Below, piece by piece: positions 31,719 through 41,345 of a DNA stretch of 64,000 bases (the stretch's first letter is position 1; every line of letters starts with the position of its first letter). The position numbers and the translations under genes were made by a program. Below the pieces are notes generated by a model. The model searched no databases. It was not told the DNA's origin and was given only the letters and a program-made list of their open reading frames with translations. The DNA is from Actinokineospora xionganensis (lineage in GTDB: Bacteria; Actinomycetota; Actinomycetes; Mycobacteriales; Pseudonocardiaceae): positions 1 through 64,000 of the forward strand of contig NZ_JABVED010000003.1 in NCBI RefSeq assembly GCF_014323725.1, read 5' to 3'.

Positions 31719-33188
31719 GTGGACGTACTTGATCTCGCGCGGTGGCAGTTCGGCATCACCACCGTCTACCACTTCCTCATGGTCCCGCTGACCATCGGCC
31801 TGTCCGTGCTCGTCGCGGGAATGCAAACCGCCTGGGTGCGCACCGGCGACGAGAAGTACCTGCGCATGACCAAGTTCTGGGGCAAGCTGCTGCTGATCAA
31901 CTTCGCCATGGGCGTGGTGACCGGCATCGTCCAGGAGTTCCAGTTCGGCATGTCCTGGAGCGAGTACTCCCGGTTCGTCGGCGACGTCTTCGGCGCCCCG
32001 CTGGCGATGGAGGGCCTGGTCGCGTTCTTCGTCGAGTCGACCTTCCTCGGCCTGTGGATCTTCGGTTGGGACCGGCTGCCCAAGCGGGTACACCTGGCCT
32101 GCGCGTGGGCGTTCAGCCTGGCGACGATCGCATCGGCGTACTTCATCCTGGCGGCGAACTCGTGGATGCAGCACCCGGTGGGTGTGGTCATGGACGAGGG
32201 ACGGCCGCGGCTGACGTCGATCTGGGCGGTGCTGGGCAACAACACCGCGCTCGCGGCCGTGCCTCACACGGTGGCGGGGTGTTTCGCGGTCGCGGGGGCG
32301 TTCCTGGTCGGCATCGCGGCCTGGCACCTGTGGCGCGACCGCGGTGACCAGCCGGTGTGGCGCGCGTCGATCCGCCTGGGGAGCTGGGTCGGCGTCGTCT
32401 CCTTCGCCGCGCTCGCGGTCACCGGGGACATGCAGGCCAAGCTGATGTTCGAGCAGCAGCCGATGAAGATGGCCGCCGCCGAGGCGCTGTGCCACACCGA
32501 GCAGCCTGCGAGCTTCTCCGTGTTCGCGATCGGCGACGTGAGCAGGCCGGACTGCGAGAGCGTAAAGTCGATCACCGTGCCCGCGCTGCTTTCCTTCCTG
32601 GCGCACAACGACTTCGACACGGAGGTCCGCGGGGTCAACGACCTCGTCGTCGAGTACCAGGCGAAGTACGGCACGAACTACCCCGTCGACGAGCGGCTCG
32701 GCGAGCTGTCCGGCAAGCCGATCGACTACGTGCCGGTGCTGCCGGTGACCTACTGGGGCTTCCGGCTGATGATCGGGTTCGGCGCGGTGTCCGCGTTCAT
32801 CGGCCTGGCCGTGCTGTGGCTGACCCGCAAGGGAAGGCTGCCGCGGACGAAGTGGTTCCCGCGGCTGGCGCTGGCAGGCATCGCGACCCCGTTCATCGGC
32901 AACAGCATGGGGTGGATCTTCACCGAGATGGGCCGCCAGCCGTTCGTCGTCGTGCCCAACCCGTCCGGTGTGGACGGTGTCTGGATGTTCACCGCGCGCG
33001 CCGTGTCCGGACTTACCGTCGGCGAGGTGCTGACGTCGCTGATCGCGCTGACGCTGGTCTACGCGGCGCTGGCGGCGGTCGAGGTGTTCCTGATCGCGCG
33101 CTACGTGCGCGCCGGGGTGGCTGGCGTGATGCCCGACAAGCCCGACAAGCCCGACGAGCCGAGCGACACGCTCGCGTTCGCGTACTGA
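31719..33188 (+). CDS. cydA: Cytochrome bd ubiquinol/menaquinol oxidase subunit I
   Basis: A 489-residue integral membrane subunit carrying hemes b558, b595 and d. It oxidises quinol and reduces O2 with high affinity, so it serves low-oxygen respiration. It opens VDVLDLARWQFGITTVYHF and contains GWIFTEMGRQPFVV near the C-terminus, both typical, with the short quinol loop common in actinobacteria. GTG at 31719 matches family starts; ATG at 31683 would add 12 residues. It is the first gene of cydA-cydB-cydDC. Confidence 0.96.
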   Translation: MDVLDLARWQFGITTVYHFLMVPLTIGLSVLVAGMQTAWVRTGDEKYLRMTKFWGKLLLINFAMGVVTGIVQEFQFGMSWSEYSRFVGDVFGAPLAMEGLVAFFVESTFLGLWIFGWDRLPKRVHLACAWAFSLATIASAYFILAANSWMQHPVGVVMDEGRPRLTSIWAVLGNNTALAAVPHTVAGCFAVAGAFLVGIAAWHLWRDRGDQPVWRASIRLGSWVGVVSFAALAVTGDMQAKLMFEQQPMKMAAAEALCHTEQPASFSVFAIGDVSRPDCESVKSITVPALLSFLAHNDFDTEVRGVNDLVVEYQAKYGTNYPVDERLGELSGKPIDYVPVLPVTYWGFRLMIGFGAVSAFIGLAVLWLTRKGRLPRTKWFPRLALAGIATPFIGNSMGWIFTEMGRQPFVVVPNPSGVDGVWMFTARAVSGLTVGEVLTSLIALTLVYAALAAVEVFLIARYVRAGVAGVMPDKPDKPDEPSDTLAFAY

Positions 33189-33197
33189 GGAGAGACG

Positions 33198-34205
33198 ATG
33201 GATCTCGCGGTCGTCTGGTTCTGCGTCATCGCCGTGCTGTGGCTGGGCTACCTGTTCCTGGAGGGCTTCGACTTCGGCGTCGGCATGCTGCTTCCGGTGC
33301 TGGCCAAGGACAACACCGAACGCCGAGTCATGATCAACACAATTGGGCCGGTCTGGGACGGCAACGAGGTGTGGGTGATCGTCGCGATCGGGGCGACCTT
33401 CGCCGCGTTCCCCGGGTGGTACGCGTCCCTGCTCAGCGCCGCGTTCCTGCCGCTGCTGGTGGTGCTGCTGGGGCTGATCGGGCGCGGGGTCGCGTTCGAG
33501 TACCGGGGCAAGGTCGACACCGACCGGTGGCGGCGCGGGTGGGACCGGATGATCATCACCGGTTCCTGGATCGCCGCCCTCGGCTTCGGGTTGATCATCG
33601 CTACCACGGTGTTCGGCCTGCCGCTGGACCAGAACGGGAACCGGGTCGGCTCGGTGCTCGCCGCCGTCCGGCCGGAGACAGTCCTCGGCGCGGTGGCGCT
33701 CGCCGGGTTCTCCCTGGTGCACGGCGCGGTGTTCCTCTCGCTCAAGACCGACGGCGAGATCCGGCTGCGGGCCAGGCGGCTGGCCACCCGATTCGGCCCG
33801 TTCGCGTTGCTGCCGCTGGGCGCACTGCTGGTGTGGGTGCAGGTCGACTCGGGGTCGGTGTGGACGTGGCTGGCGGTCGCCGCGGTGGTCGTGGCGGCGG
33901 CGAGCGCGTTCGAGCGGCTGGAGAAGGGGCGCGAGGGACAGGCGTTCGCGGCGCTCGGCGTGGTCATCGCGGCTTCGGTCGTGGGACTGTTCGGCGCTCT
34001 CTACCCGAACGTCCTTCCATCCACTTTGGATCCGGCCTTCTCGTTGACGGTCGCGCAGACCGCGTCGAGCCCGTACACCCTGACCGTGATGAGCTGGGTC
34101 GCGCTGTTCGGGACGCCCGCGGTGCTGGTCTACCAGGGGTGGACGTACTGGGTGTTCCGCAAGCGGGTGAGCGCCGCGCACATCCCGCCGGTGCACGTCC
34201 CGTGA
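33198..34205 (+). CDS. cydB: Cytochrome bd oxidase subunit II
   Basis: A 335-residue multi-pass protein forming the oxidase heterodimer with CydA. The motifs LFLEGFDFGVGMLLPVL and GPVWDGNEVWVIVA are diagnostic. It starts 9 bases after cydA and its stop overlaps the GTG of cydDC, so the three are one operon. Confidence 0.96.
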   Translation: MDLAVVWFCVIAVLWLGYLFLEGFDFGVGMLLPVLAKDNTERRVMINTIGPVWDGNEVWVIVAIGATFAAFPGWYASLLSAAFLPLLVVLLGLIGRGVAFEYRGKVDTDRWRRGWDRMIITGSWIAALGFGLIIATTVFGLPLDQNGNRVGSVLAAVRPETVLGAVALAGFSLVHGAVFLSLKTDGEIRLRARRLATRFGPFALLPLGALLVWVQVDSGSVWTWLAVAAVVVAAASAFERLEKGREGQAFAALGVVIAASVVGLFGALYPNVLPSTLDPAFSLTVAQTASSPYTLTVMSWVALFGTPAVLVYQGWTYWVFRKRVSAAHIPPVHVP

Positions 34206-37200
34206 AGCCGCTTCGCGAGCTGTCCGCCTCGGCCCGCCGGGCGCTGGCGGCCTGCGCCGTGCTCGCCGTGGCGTCCGGCGCGGCCGTCGTCTGGCAGGCG
34301 TGGGCACTCGCGTCCGCGATCACGGGCGGACCGCTCGCTCCCCTCGCCGTCGCGGTCGTGACGCGCGGCCTCCTCGGCTGGGTGACCCAGGTCGTGGCCG
34401 CCCGGGCGGCGGCGGGCGCCAAGGCGGAACTGCGCGCGGTGCTCCTCGACCGGGCGCTCGCCACCGGTCCCGAGTGGATCGCCGCGCGCGGCCCCGGCGA
34501 GCTGACCTCCTTGGCCACCAAGGGGTTGGACGCGCTCGACGACTACTTCGGCACCTACCTCCCGGCGCTCGTCACCGCCGCGGTGACTCCGATCGGCGTC
34601 GGCGCGGTGATCCTGTTCGTCGACTGGCCATCGGCGGTGGTGGTCGCGCTGACGGTGCCGTTGGTCCCGCTGTTCGCGATCCTCATCGGCCGCTACACCC
34701 AGGACCGGGTCGCGGGCGCGGCCGCCGCGACCGAGCGGCTGTCCGGTCACCTCCTGGAACTGGTCCGGGCGCTGCCGGTCCTCACCGCGTTCCGACGCGC
34801 CGCCGCCCAGGCCGAGGCGGTGCGCCGCACGTCGGAGGCCCACCGGCTCGGCACGCTCGGCGTGCTCAGGACCGCTTTCGTCTCCGCGCTCGCGCTGGAG
34901 TTGATCGCGACCCTGTCGGTCGCCCTGGTCGCGGTGGTCATCGGGCTGCGTCTGGTGACCGGCGACCTCACGCTCGCCGTGGGGCTGTTCGTGCTGATCG
35001 TCGTCCCCGAGTGCTACCTGCCGCTGCGCGCGGCGGGGGCGGCGCACCACGCCGCTGAGGACGGCGTGGAGGCCGTCCGCCGCGTCGCCGCCGTGCCGGA
35101 GCGGGCGGGCGTCGAGGGACCGGCGGTGACCGGCTTCGGCGAACTCCGGGTCGAGGACCTCCGGGTCGAGCGGCGGGAGGGGTTCGCGCCCGACGGGCTG
35201 TCGCTGGTGGTCAGGCCCGGCGAGATCGTCCGACTCGACTCGCCCAGCGGTAGCGGAAAGTCGACATTCTTCGCGGTGCTGCTCGGCTTTGTGTCCCCGA
35301 CCGCCGGAAACGTGCTGGTAGACGGGGTGCCGCTGACATCTGTCGATATGTCGACATGGCGGCAAATCGTCTCCTGGGTGCCGCAGCGACCGACTTTCGC
35401 GGAGCCATTCGTGGCCGACGAGGTAGGCCCACACCCGGCCGAACTGGCTCGCGACCTCGCTGTCGCACACCTGCTGGACCGGCGGGTCGACGACCTGTCG
35501 GCAGGCGAACGCCAGCGCGTCGCCCTGCTGCGCGCCCTGGCCCGGCCCGGCACCCGGCTGCTGATCCTGGACGAGCCGACCGCCCATCTGGACCCGGCCA
35601 CGGCCGCCCAGGTGATGTCGGTGATCGAACGCGCGGCCGAGAGCGGCGTCGCGGTGCTGCTCGCCACCCACCGCGCGGTGGAGGCAGGCGAGACCCGGGT
35701 GAGCGGCGCGGCCGTCACCGTCACGGACACCGCCGACCGCCCGGGTGCTCCACTGTGGACACTGCTGACCCGGCGCACAGTCGCGGGCGCGGCCCTGGGC
35801 GCGGCGGCCCTGATCTCCGGCGTGGCCCTGACGGCGCTGTCGGCGTGGCTGATCGCGAAGGCCGCGCAGCAACCGCCGATCCTGGTGCTGTCCGTGGCGA
35901 TCGTGGGTGTCCGCACGTTCGGCCTGGCCCGCGCCGGCCTGCGCTACGCGGAGCGTCTGGTCACCCACGACGCCGCGTTCCGGACGGCGACGGACCTGCG
36001 GGTGCGCCTGTGGACCGCCCTGGTCGCGCGCGGCCCCGCACGGCTGCCCAGGAACGACGAGGGGCAACGCCGACTCGTCGACGACGTGGACCAGGTCCGG
36101 GACCTGACCCCGCGTGTCCTCGTCCCACCGCTGATCGCGGTTGCCGTGGTGGCCGCCGCCGTCACCGTCCAAACAGCGATCCTGCCCGCCGCCGGACTGG
36201 CCCTCGCGGTCGCCGCGCTCGTCGCCCTGATCGGCGCACCGGCCCTGACCCTGCTCCTCGACCGCCGAGCCACGACGGCGATGGCCCGCGACCGCCGCGT
36301 GCTTGCGGCCGGAGTCCTCACCCTGCTGGACGGCGCCGCCGACCTCACGGCGTTCGGCCGAGACACCGCCCGACGAAACGCCATCGCGACCCTGGACACC
36401 AGCCTCACCAACCGCGCCCGCACCCAGGCCTTCGGCGCCGGGGCGGGTACGGCGCTCATCACCCTGGCTCTCGGCCTGGCCGGTTTCGCCTCCATCGCCC
36501 TGGCCATTCCCGTGCTGGACCCGGTCCTGATCCCCATCGTCGCCCTACTCCCATTGGCGCTCTCCGACGCGCTCGCCACCCTCCCCACCGCCGCGACCCA
36601 CCTGACCCCGCTGCGCTCAGCACACCGCCGGATCACCTCGCTGCTGGGAGATGACCGCACTCAACCGAGAGCGCCGCTCCGCGACCAGAGCCCTGTTCCC
36701 GATCTCGACGAGGTCCACCTCGTCGGCGCGGACATCCGGTGGAGTGGCGCGGATGTGCCCGCGCTGCGCGGGGTCGATCTGCGGTTGCCTGGCGGATCCC
36801 ATGTCGCGGTGGTGGGCCCGTCCGGGGCTGGGAAGTCGACACTGGTCGCCCTGCTGCTCGGATTCCTCGAACCAGAGCGTGGGCAAGCCAGCCTGCCGTC
36901 GTCGACGGCGTGGTGTCCGCAGGACGCGATGCTCGTCGCGACGAGTGTTCGGGAGAACCTTCGGCTAGCCAAGCCGCACGCCTCCGACGCCGAGTTGGTG
37001 GCCGCGCTCGACCGGGTCGGCCTGCCCGACCTGCTCGACGCCCAGGCCGCCACCCTCTCCGGTGGCGAGGCGCAGCGGGTCGCGCTCGTGCGCGCCTTGC
37101 TCGCCGACGCCGATCTTCTCCTGCTCGACGAACCCACCGCGCACCTCGACGCCGCGACCGCCGGGCGGGTGCTGGCCGGGCTGCGGGATGTCCGCGGCAC

Positions 37201-37291
37201 CGTCGTGCACGTCACGCACCGGCCGGAGGAAGCCGCGGCGGCTGACCTGGTTGTGGAGATCACCGACGGCGAACTGCTGGTGAGGGCCTAA
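34202..37291 (+). CDS. cydDC: CydDC fusion ABC exporter for bd oxidase assembly
   Basis: A 1029-residue fusion of CydD and CydC, each half having a six-helix membrane domain and a nucleotide-binding domain. The first half has Walker A SPSGSGKST, signature LSAGERQ and Walker B LLILDEP. The second half has GPSGAGKST, LSGGEAQ and LLLLDEP. Both ATP sites therefore look complete. CydDC exports thiols or affects heme handling needed to assemble cytochrome bd. In E. coli the halves are separate genes; fusions are common in actinobacteria. It overlaps the cydB stop. Confidence 0.94.
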   Translation: MKPLRELSASARRALAACAVLAVASGAAVVWQAWALASAITGGPLAPLAVAVVTRGLLGWVTQVVAARAAAGAKAELRAVLLDRALATGPEWIAARGPGELTSLATKGLDALDDYFGTYLPALVTAAVTPIGVGAVILFVDWPSAVVVALTVPLVPLFAILIGRYTQDRVAGAAAATERLSGHLLELVRALPVLTAFRRAAAQAEAVRRTSEAHRLGTLGVLRTAFVSALALELIATLSVALVAVVIGLRLVTGDLTLAVGLFVLIVVPECYLPLRAAGAAHHAAEDGVEAVRRVAAVPERAGVEGPAVTGFGELRVEDLRVERREGFAPDGLSLVVRPGEIVRLDSPSGSGKSTFFAVLLGFVSPTAGNVLVDGVPLTSVDMSTWRQIVSWVPQRPTFAEPFVADEVGPHPAELARDLAVAHLLDRRVDDLSAGERQRVALLRALARPGTRLLILDEPTAHLDPATAAQVMSVIERAAESGVAVLLATHRAVEAGETRVSGAAVTVTDTADRPGAPLWTLLTRRTVAGAALGAAALISGVALTALSAWLIAKAAQQPPILVLSVAIVGVRTFGLARAGLRYAERLVTHDAAFRTATDLRVRLWTALVARGPARLPRNDEGQRRLVDDVDQVRDLTPRVLVPPLIAVAVVAAAVTVQTAILPAAGLALAVAALVALIGAPALTLLLDRRATTAMARDRRVLAAGVLTLLDGAADLTAFGRDTARRNAIATLDTSLTNRARTQAFGAGAGTALITLALGLAGFASIALAIPVLDPVLIPIVALLPLALSDALATLPTAATHLTPLRSAHRRITSLLGDDRTQPRAPLRDQSPVPDLDEVHLVGADIRWSGADVPALRGVDLRLPGGSHVAVVGPSGAGKSTLVALLLGFLEPERGQASLPSSTAWCPQDAMLVATSVRENLRLAKPHASDAELVAALDRVGLPDLLDAQAATLSGGEAQRVALVRALLADADLLLLDEPTAHLDAATAGRVLAGLRDVRGTVVHVTHRPEEAAAADLVVEITDGELLVRA

Positions 37292-37305
37292 AGTTGAACT
37301 CGACC

Positions 37306-38427
37306 ATGGACCCAAGCCTCGCCGCGCGCACCCTCACCGCGGCCACCGAGATCGCCACCGCCGCCTTGTCCGGAGACGATCCCGAGGCCGTGCTCGACCT
37401 CGTCGTGCGCAGTGCCGCCGCGCTGGCCGAAGCCGATCTCTGCCTCGTGATGGCCCGCGGCGCCGACGGCTCGCTCACGGTCGAAGCCGCCCACGGCGCC
37501 CGGGAGCCGATCGGGCTGGTGCTCTCGCCGCGCTCCTCGGCGGCGCGGGTCGCGCGCGGGGGTGTGCCGATCGTCGCCGACGACGTCACCACCGATCCGC
37601 GGACCTCGCCGTACGTGCCGCGCGAACTGCAGGGCTACGGCCCGTTCGCGGCGGCGCCCTTCGGCACGCGCGAGCGCAGACTCGGTGCGCTCACGGTCTA
37701 CCGCCGCCGCGGCGGGCCATCGTTCACCCCGGCCACGGTGGACGTCCTGACCGCGTTCGCCGCGCAGGCCGGGCTCGTCCTGGTGCTGGCCGAGGGCGCC
37801 ACCGCCCGCCAGCGCGTCGACCTCTACGAGGAGCGCGAACGCATCGCCCGCGACCTGCACGACGTCATCGTGCAACGGCTCTACGCGGCAGGCATGCAGC
37901 TTGACCTGCTCGCCCGCAAACCGTCGCGCAAGCTCGCGAAACCCGACGCGACCCGCCTCGGCGACGCCGTCGACCAGCTCGACGCCGCCATCGAGGACGT
38001 CCGTGCCGTCGTGCGCACCCTGCGCCAACCCGACCCGGAACAACCCGCCGCGCGCCTGTCCGACTCCGCCCGCGCGGAGATCGAGACGGCTCGAGAGTTG
38101 CTCGGCTTCGCCCCGACCTTCCACCTCGTCGGCGAACTCGACGACCTAGCCCCAGCGGTGGCCGACAACGTCAGGGCCGCCCTGCGCGAAGCCCTGTCCA
38201 ATGTGGTCAGGCACGCGGGCGCCCTGCGCGTCGCCGTCCACCTGCGACGGGAGGACGGCATCCTGCGCCTGACCGTCGCCGACGACGGCTGCGGCATCCC
38301 GGAAGGTGTCAGCCGGCGCGGCCTGAACAACCTTCGCGAGCGCGCCGAACTTGTCGGCGGACGCTGCGAGGTGCGGTCGTCACCGCGGTCGGGCACGTCG
38401 GTGACCTGGGCGGTTCCGGTTCCTTGA
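37306..38427 (+). CDS. GAF-domain sensor histidine kinase (DevS-like HisKA_3 type)
   Basis: A 373-residue soluble kinase. A single GAF domain (about 20-165) is followed by a HisKA_3 dimerisation/phosphoacceptor segment with ERERIARDLHDVIVQRLYAAGMQL (His at about 185) and an HATPase domain with EALSNVVRHAG, DDGCGIPEG and GLNNLRERAELVGG. Mycobacterial DevS/DosT have two GAF domains and a heme; this one has one, so heme sensing is uncertain. ATG at 37306 is preferred over TTG 37294. It follows cydDC by 14 bases. Confidence 0.9.
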   Translation: MDPSLAARTLTAATEIATAALSGDDPEAVLDLVVRSAAALAEADLCLVMARGADGSLTVEAAHGAREPIGLVLSPRSSAARVARGGVPIVADDVTTDPRTSPYVPRELQGYGPFAAAPFGTRERRLGALTVYRRRGGPSFTPATVDVLTAFAAQAGLVLVLAEGATARQRVDLYEERERIARDLHDVIVQRLYAAGMQLDLLARKPSRKLAKPDATRLGDAVDQLDAAIEDVRAVVRTLRQPDPEQPAARLSDSARAEIETARELLGFAPTFHLVGELDDLAPAVADNVRAALREALSNVVRHAGALRVAVHLRREDGILRLTVADDGCGIPEGVSRRGLNNLRERAELVGGRCEVRSSPRSGTSVTWAVPVP

Positions 38428-38473
38428 TCGTTGTGCCAAGATTTCGGCGCACCGAACTGGGGAGTGGGGTCAA

Positions 38474-38833
38474 ATGTTCTATCTGGGTGGTTTCCTCGGC
38501 ATCATCACACTGGCGTTGTGGATCTTCGCGATCGTGGACGTGATCACGACCGACGAGGGGTCCTGCCGCAACCTGCCGAAGTTCGGCTGGCTGATTCTGG
38601 TGCTGCTGTTCCCGCTCGTGGGGTCGATCGTGTGGTTCGTTGCCGGGCGTCCGCAGACTTCCGGGCGGGTTCGGCGGGGGGCGTACGAGCGGGAGACGTC
38701 GCGTTTCCCGGAGTACGACCGGCCTGGGCGGTTCGCCGCCGGGAGTCCGGACGATGACGAGGAGTTTCTTCGCCGGTGCCGGGAGCGGGCTGAGGAGCAG
38801 CGACGCAAGGGGCGCGAGGGCGACGGGGTTTAG
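38474..38833 (+). CDS. PLDc_N domain small membrane protein
   Basis: A 119-residue protein with two transmembrane helices (about 5-22 and 38-56) containing the PLD-nuclease N-terminal motif (ALWIFAIVDVITTDE ... LPKFGWLILVLLFPLVGSIVWFVAGRP). A charged cytoplasmic tail of about 60 residues, rich in Arg and Glu, follows. Such stand-alone domains are common in actinobacteria and of unknown function. It lies between the sensor kinase and the convergent DevR-like gene. Confidence 0.85.
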   Translation: MFYLGGFLGIITLALWIFAIVDVITTDEGSCRNLPKFGWLILVLLFPLVGSIVWFVAGRPQTSGRVRRGAYERETSRFPEYDRPGRFAAGSPDDDEEFLRRCRERAEEQRRKGREGDGV

Positions 38834-38903
38834 ACCTGTCGGGGGTTCGGCCCGGGCCGGGTCGGACGGTCGCCGTGCCCGGTGGTGTCCGGACTTCGGC
38901 CGC

Positions 38904-39521
38904 CTAAGGCTTGCGCCGTGCGACCCAGGCCACAGCTTGGGTTCGGCGCTGCATGCCCAGTTTCGCGAGCACGCTCGTCACGTAGTTCTTCACCGTCTTC
39001 TCCGCCAGAAACAGCCGTTCGGCGATCTGCCGGTTCGACAGGCCCTCCCCGACCAGCGTCAACACCTCACGCTCGCGGTCGGTCAAACCTGCCAGGTCGT
39101 CGGGCCGACGCATGTGGTCGAGGACGTGGGCGGTGGTCACCGGGTCCAGCAGTGATCTGCCTGCGGCGACCTCGCGGATCGCGGTGACCAAGTCCTGGCC
39201 GCGCACCTGCTTGAGCAGGTATCCGGCCGCTCCCGCCATGATCGCCTCGACCAGGGCTCGCTCGTCGTCGAAGGCGGTCAGGACCAGGCAGTGGGGGGCG
39301 GGTTCCATGGCCCTCAGCGACCGGCACAGTTCGACCCCGTCGCCGTCGGGGAGGCGGACGTCGACGACCGCGACGTCCGGGGTGGTCGCGCCTGCCCGGA
39401 CCAGGGCCTCGGCGACTGAGCCCGCCTCGGCGACGACCTCGATGCCGTCCTCGCTGTTGATGAGGTCGCGCAGGCCACGGCGGACGACTTCGTGGTCGTC
39501 GACCAACAGCACCCGGATCAT
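38904..39521 (-). CDS. devR: DevR/DosR-like response regulator
   Basis: A 205-residue NarL-type regulator. The receiver domain (1-120) opens MIRVLLVDDHEVVRRGL and has the phosphoacceptor Asp54 in VAVVDVRLPDGDGVELCRSL. The LuxR helix-turn-helix (about 140-200) has LTDREREVLTLV, SNRQIAERLFLAEKTVKNYV and LAKLGMQRRTQA. Stretches such as DHEVVRRGL, EAGSVAEA, DVRLPDG and AEKTVKNYV match mycobacterial DosR as I recall it. It is convergent with the kinase/PLDc_N pair and probably partners that kinase. Confidence 0.85.
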   Translation of the reverse strand: MIRVLLVDDHEVVRRGLRDLINSEDGIEVVAEAGSVAEALVRAGATTPDVAVVDVRLPDGDGVELCRSLRAMEPAPHCLVLTAFDDERALVEAIMAGAAGYLLKQVRGQDLVTAIREVAAGRSLLDPVTTAHVLDHMRRPDDLAGLTDREREVLTLVGEGLSNRQIAERLFLAEKTVKNYVTSVLAKLGMQRRTQAVAWVARRKP

Positions 39522-39530
39522 GTGCGAAGC

Positions 39531-40466
39531 CTAGAGCTTGCGGAGTCGCACTCGGCTGATCCGGTGGTCGGCGCCCTTACGCAACACCAGGGTCGCGCGC
39601 GGGCGCGTGGGGAGGATGTTGTTGATCAGGTTCGGCTGGTTGGTGCGCATCCACAGCCGCCTGCCCTCCTCCTGGGCCTCCTCGTCGCTCAGCGCGGCGT
39701 AGTGGTGGAAGTGCGACGCCGGGTCGGCGAACGCGGTGCCACGGAAGGCGAGGAAGCGGTCGATGTACCAGCGCTCGATGTCGTCGGTGTGGGCGTCGAC
39801 GTAGATCGAGAAGTCGAAGAGGTCCGACACCGCCAGGCGGGGGCCGGGCTGCAGCACGTTGAGGCCTTCGACGATCAGGATGTCCGGGCGGCGGACGACC
39901 TGCTCCTCGCCGGGCACGATGTCGTAGAGCAGGTGCGAGTAGACCGGCGCGCGCACCTCGTCCGCGCCCGCCTTGACCTCCGAGACGAACCGCAGCAGCG
40001 CCCGGCGGTCGTAGCTCTCGGGGAAGCCCTTGCGGCTCATCAGGCCGCGCCGGATCAGCTCGGCTTTCGGGAAAAGGAAGCCGTCGGTGGTCACCAGGTC
40101 CACGTGCGGGTGGTCCGGCCAGCGCGCCAGCAGCGTGCGGAGAAGTCGGGCGGTGGTCGACTTGCCGACGGCGACGCTGCCCGCGATGCCGATCACGAAC
40201 GGGACCTTCGTCGCCTCGTGGATGTCCTCGCCGAGGAACGCGGTGGTCGACTCGTAGAGCCGCTGCCGGGCCGCGACCTGCAGCGAGATCAGCCGGGACA
40301 GCGGCAGGTAGACGTCGACGACCTCCTCGAGGTCGACTGGGTCGCGAAGACCGCGCAGCCGTACGAGCTCGTCGAGGGTGAGGGGCAGCGGCGTCGATTT
40401 GCGCAGCTGCCGCCACTGCTCGCGACGGAGTTCGACGTACGGGCTCAGCTCGCGCACCCGCGCCAT
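39531..40466 (-). CDS. coaA: Pantothenate kinase (type I)
   Basis: A 311-residue P-loop kinase phosphorylating pantothenate, the first and controlling step of coenzyme A synthesis. It has Walker [42 protein letters not shown] and [12 protein letters not shown], as in type I enzymes. ATG at 40466 follows GAGGGAGTCCCT. The gene overlaps nothing and starts about 165 bases after the macro-domain gene stop. Confidence 0.96.
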   Translation of the reverse strand: MARVRELSPYVELRREQWRQLRKSTPLPLTLDELVRLRGLRDPVDLEEVVDVYLPLSRLISLQVAARQRLYESTTAFLGEDIHEATKVPFVIGIAGSVAVGKSTTARLLRTLLARWPDHPHVDLVTTDGFLFPKAELIRRGLMSRKGFPESYDRRALLRFVSEVKAGADEVRAPVYSHLLYDIVPGEEQVVRRPDILIVEGLNVLQPGPRLAVSDLFDFSIYVDAHTDDIERWYIDRFLAFRGTAFADPASHFHHYAALSDEEAQEEGRRLWMRTNQPNLINNILPTRPRATLVLRKGADHRISRVRLRKL

Positions 40467-40614
40467 AGGGACTCCCTCGCCTGCGATGTGAGGACTTACC
40501 GCGCAAACGTAGGCGTTGCGGAGGGGTTTTCGCTGTGACGGATTACACCGTTTGAGGGACAGAAGGTGTGTCGCACATGACGGCGAGTTATGGATGGATC
40601 ATGTGGTAGGTGCT

Positions 40615-40636
40615 CTGAGCTGCGCGAACAGCTCAG
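40615..40636 (-). terminator. Hairpin at the end of the macro-domain gene
   Basis: An 8-bp stem CTGAGCTG-cgcgaa-CAGCTCAG overlaps the stop codon region of the macro-domain gene. There is no T-run. It probably limits transcription into coaA. Confidence 0.5.
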
Positions 40637-41247
40637 GCGGCGGCGAACGCCTCGTCCCAGGCCGCCGCCACCTGGCGGGCGCAGATCTTCGGGTCCACCC
40701 GTCCCACACCGGTCCCTAGGCCAGGCATCGCGATCTTCGTGACCGCCGCGCGCACCGGGGTGCCGTCGTCGAGGACGCCTTCGCGCCACAGGCGGAAGAC
40801 CGCACGGGCGGCGAGATAGGGGTGCACGGTGTCCGGCGGCAGGACCGTCGAGGGCTCCCGCATCGTCGGCGCGCTGATGAGCCACGCGGGCGCCGCCGCC
40901 CCCGTCGGGACGATCAGCGCCTCGCCGACCGGCAACTCGCCGCCGTGGGTGGCCAGCACCGCGCTGCGCACCCGCTGCTCGATCGCCGGGAAGGTGTCGG
41001 CGTAGACCGCGTCGATGCCGCCGCGCATCCAGCCGTAGGAGTTGGCGGGGGAGACCACCGCGTCCGCCCCGGAGTCCACGATGGAGCCGCGGTGCAGGCG
41101 GATCTCGGCCCGGCCCGCCGACGCGGTCGCCCATGCCTCGGCCATCGCGTCGCTTACCGCGCACAGCACCAGATCGAGGGTGTCGGCGCGCGGTCGTAGG
41201 TCGGTCACCTGTCCGGTCTCCGAATCCGCGGTCACAACTCCCAGCAT
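40633..41247 (-). CDS. Macro-domain protein (ADP-ribose binding)
   Basis: A 204-residue protein whose core is a macro domain. It has EIRLHRGSIVDSGADAVVSPANSYGWMRGGIDAVY at about 45-85, with the Asn and Gly-rich loop that bind ADP-ribose, and a later PGLGTGVGRVD loop. Macro proteins bind or remove ADP-ribose or O-acetyl-ADP-ribose. Neither a DarT-like toxin nor a sirtuin gene is nearby. ATG at 41247 is chosen because upstream extension has no family similarity; the ribosome site is weak. Confidence 0.88.
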   Translation of the reverse strand: MLGVVTADSETGQVTDLRPRADTLDLVLCAVSDAMAEAWATASAGRAEIRLHRGSIVDSGADAVVSPANSYGWMRGGIDAVYADTFPAIEQRVRSAVLATHGGELPVGEALIVPTGAAAPAWLISAPTMREPSTVLPPDTVHPYLAARAVFRLWREGVLDDGTPVRAAVTKIAMPGLGTGVGRVDPKICARQVAAAWDEAFAAA

Positions 41248-41345
41248 GACATCCGATCGGCCCGCCGGGTAACCGCCATTTGACCGGCACACCACACGTT
41301 CGGGTGGTTTGCCTTGGCCGACCCGGTCTTGCGTACTGTGGTGCC

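Noticed and set aside
31653-34307. Long minus-strand frame opposite cydA-cydB
   Set aside because: It is a compositional shadow of well-supported bd oxidase genes.
34130-36172. Minus-strand frame opposite cydDC
   Set aside because: The coding strand holds two complete ABC half-transporters; this frame is an artefact of GC-rich third positions.
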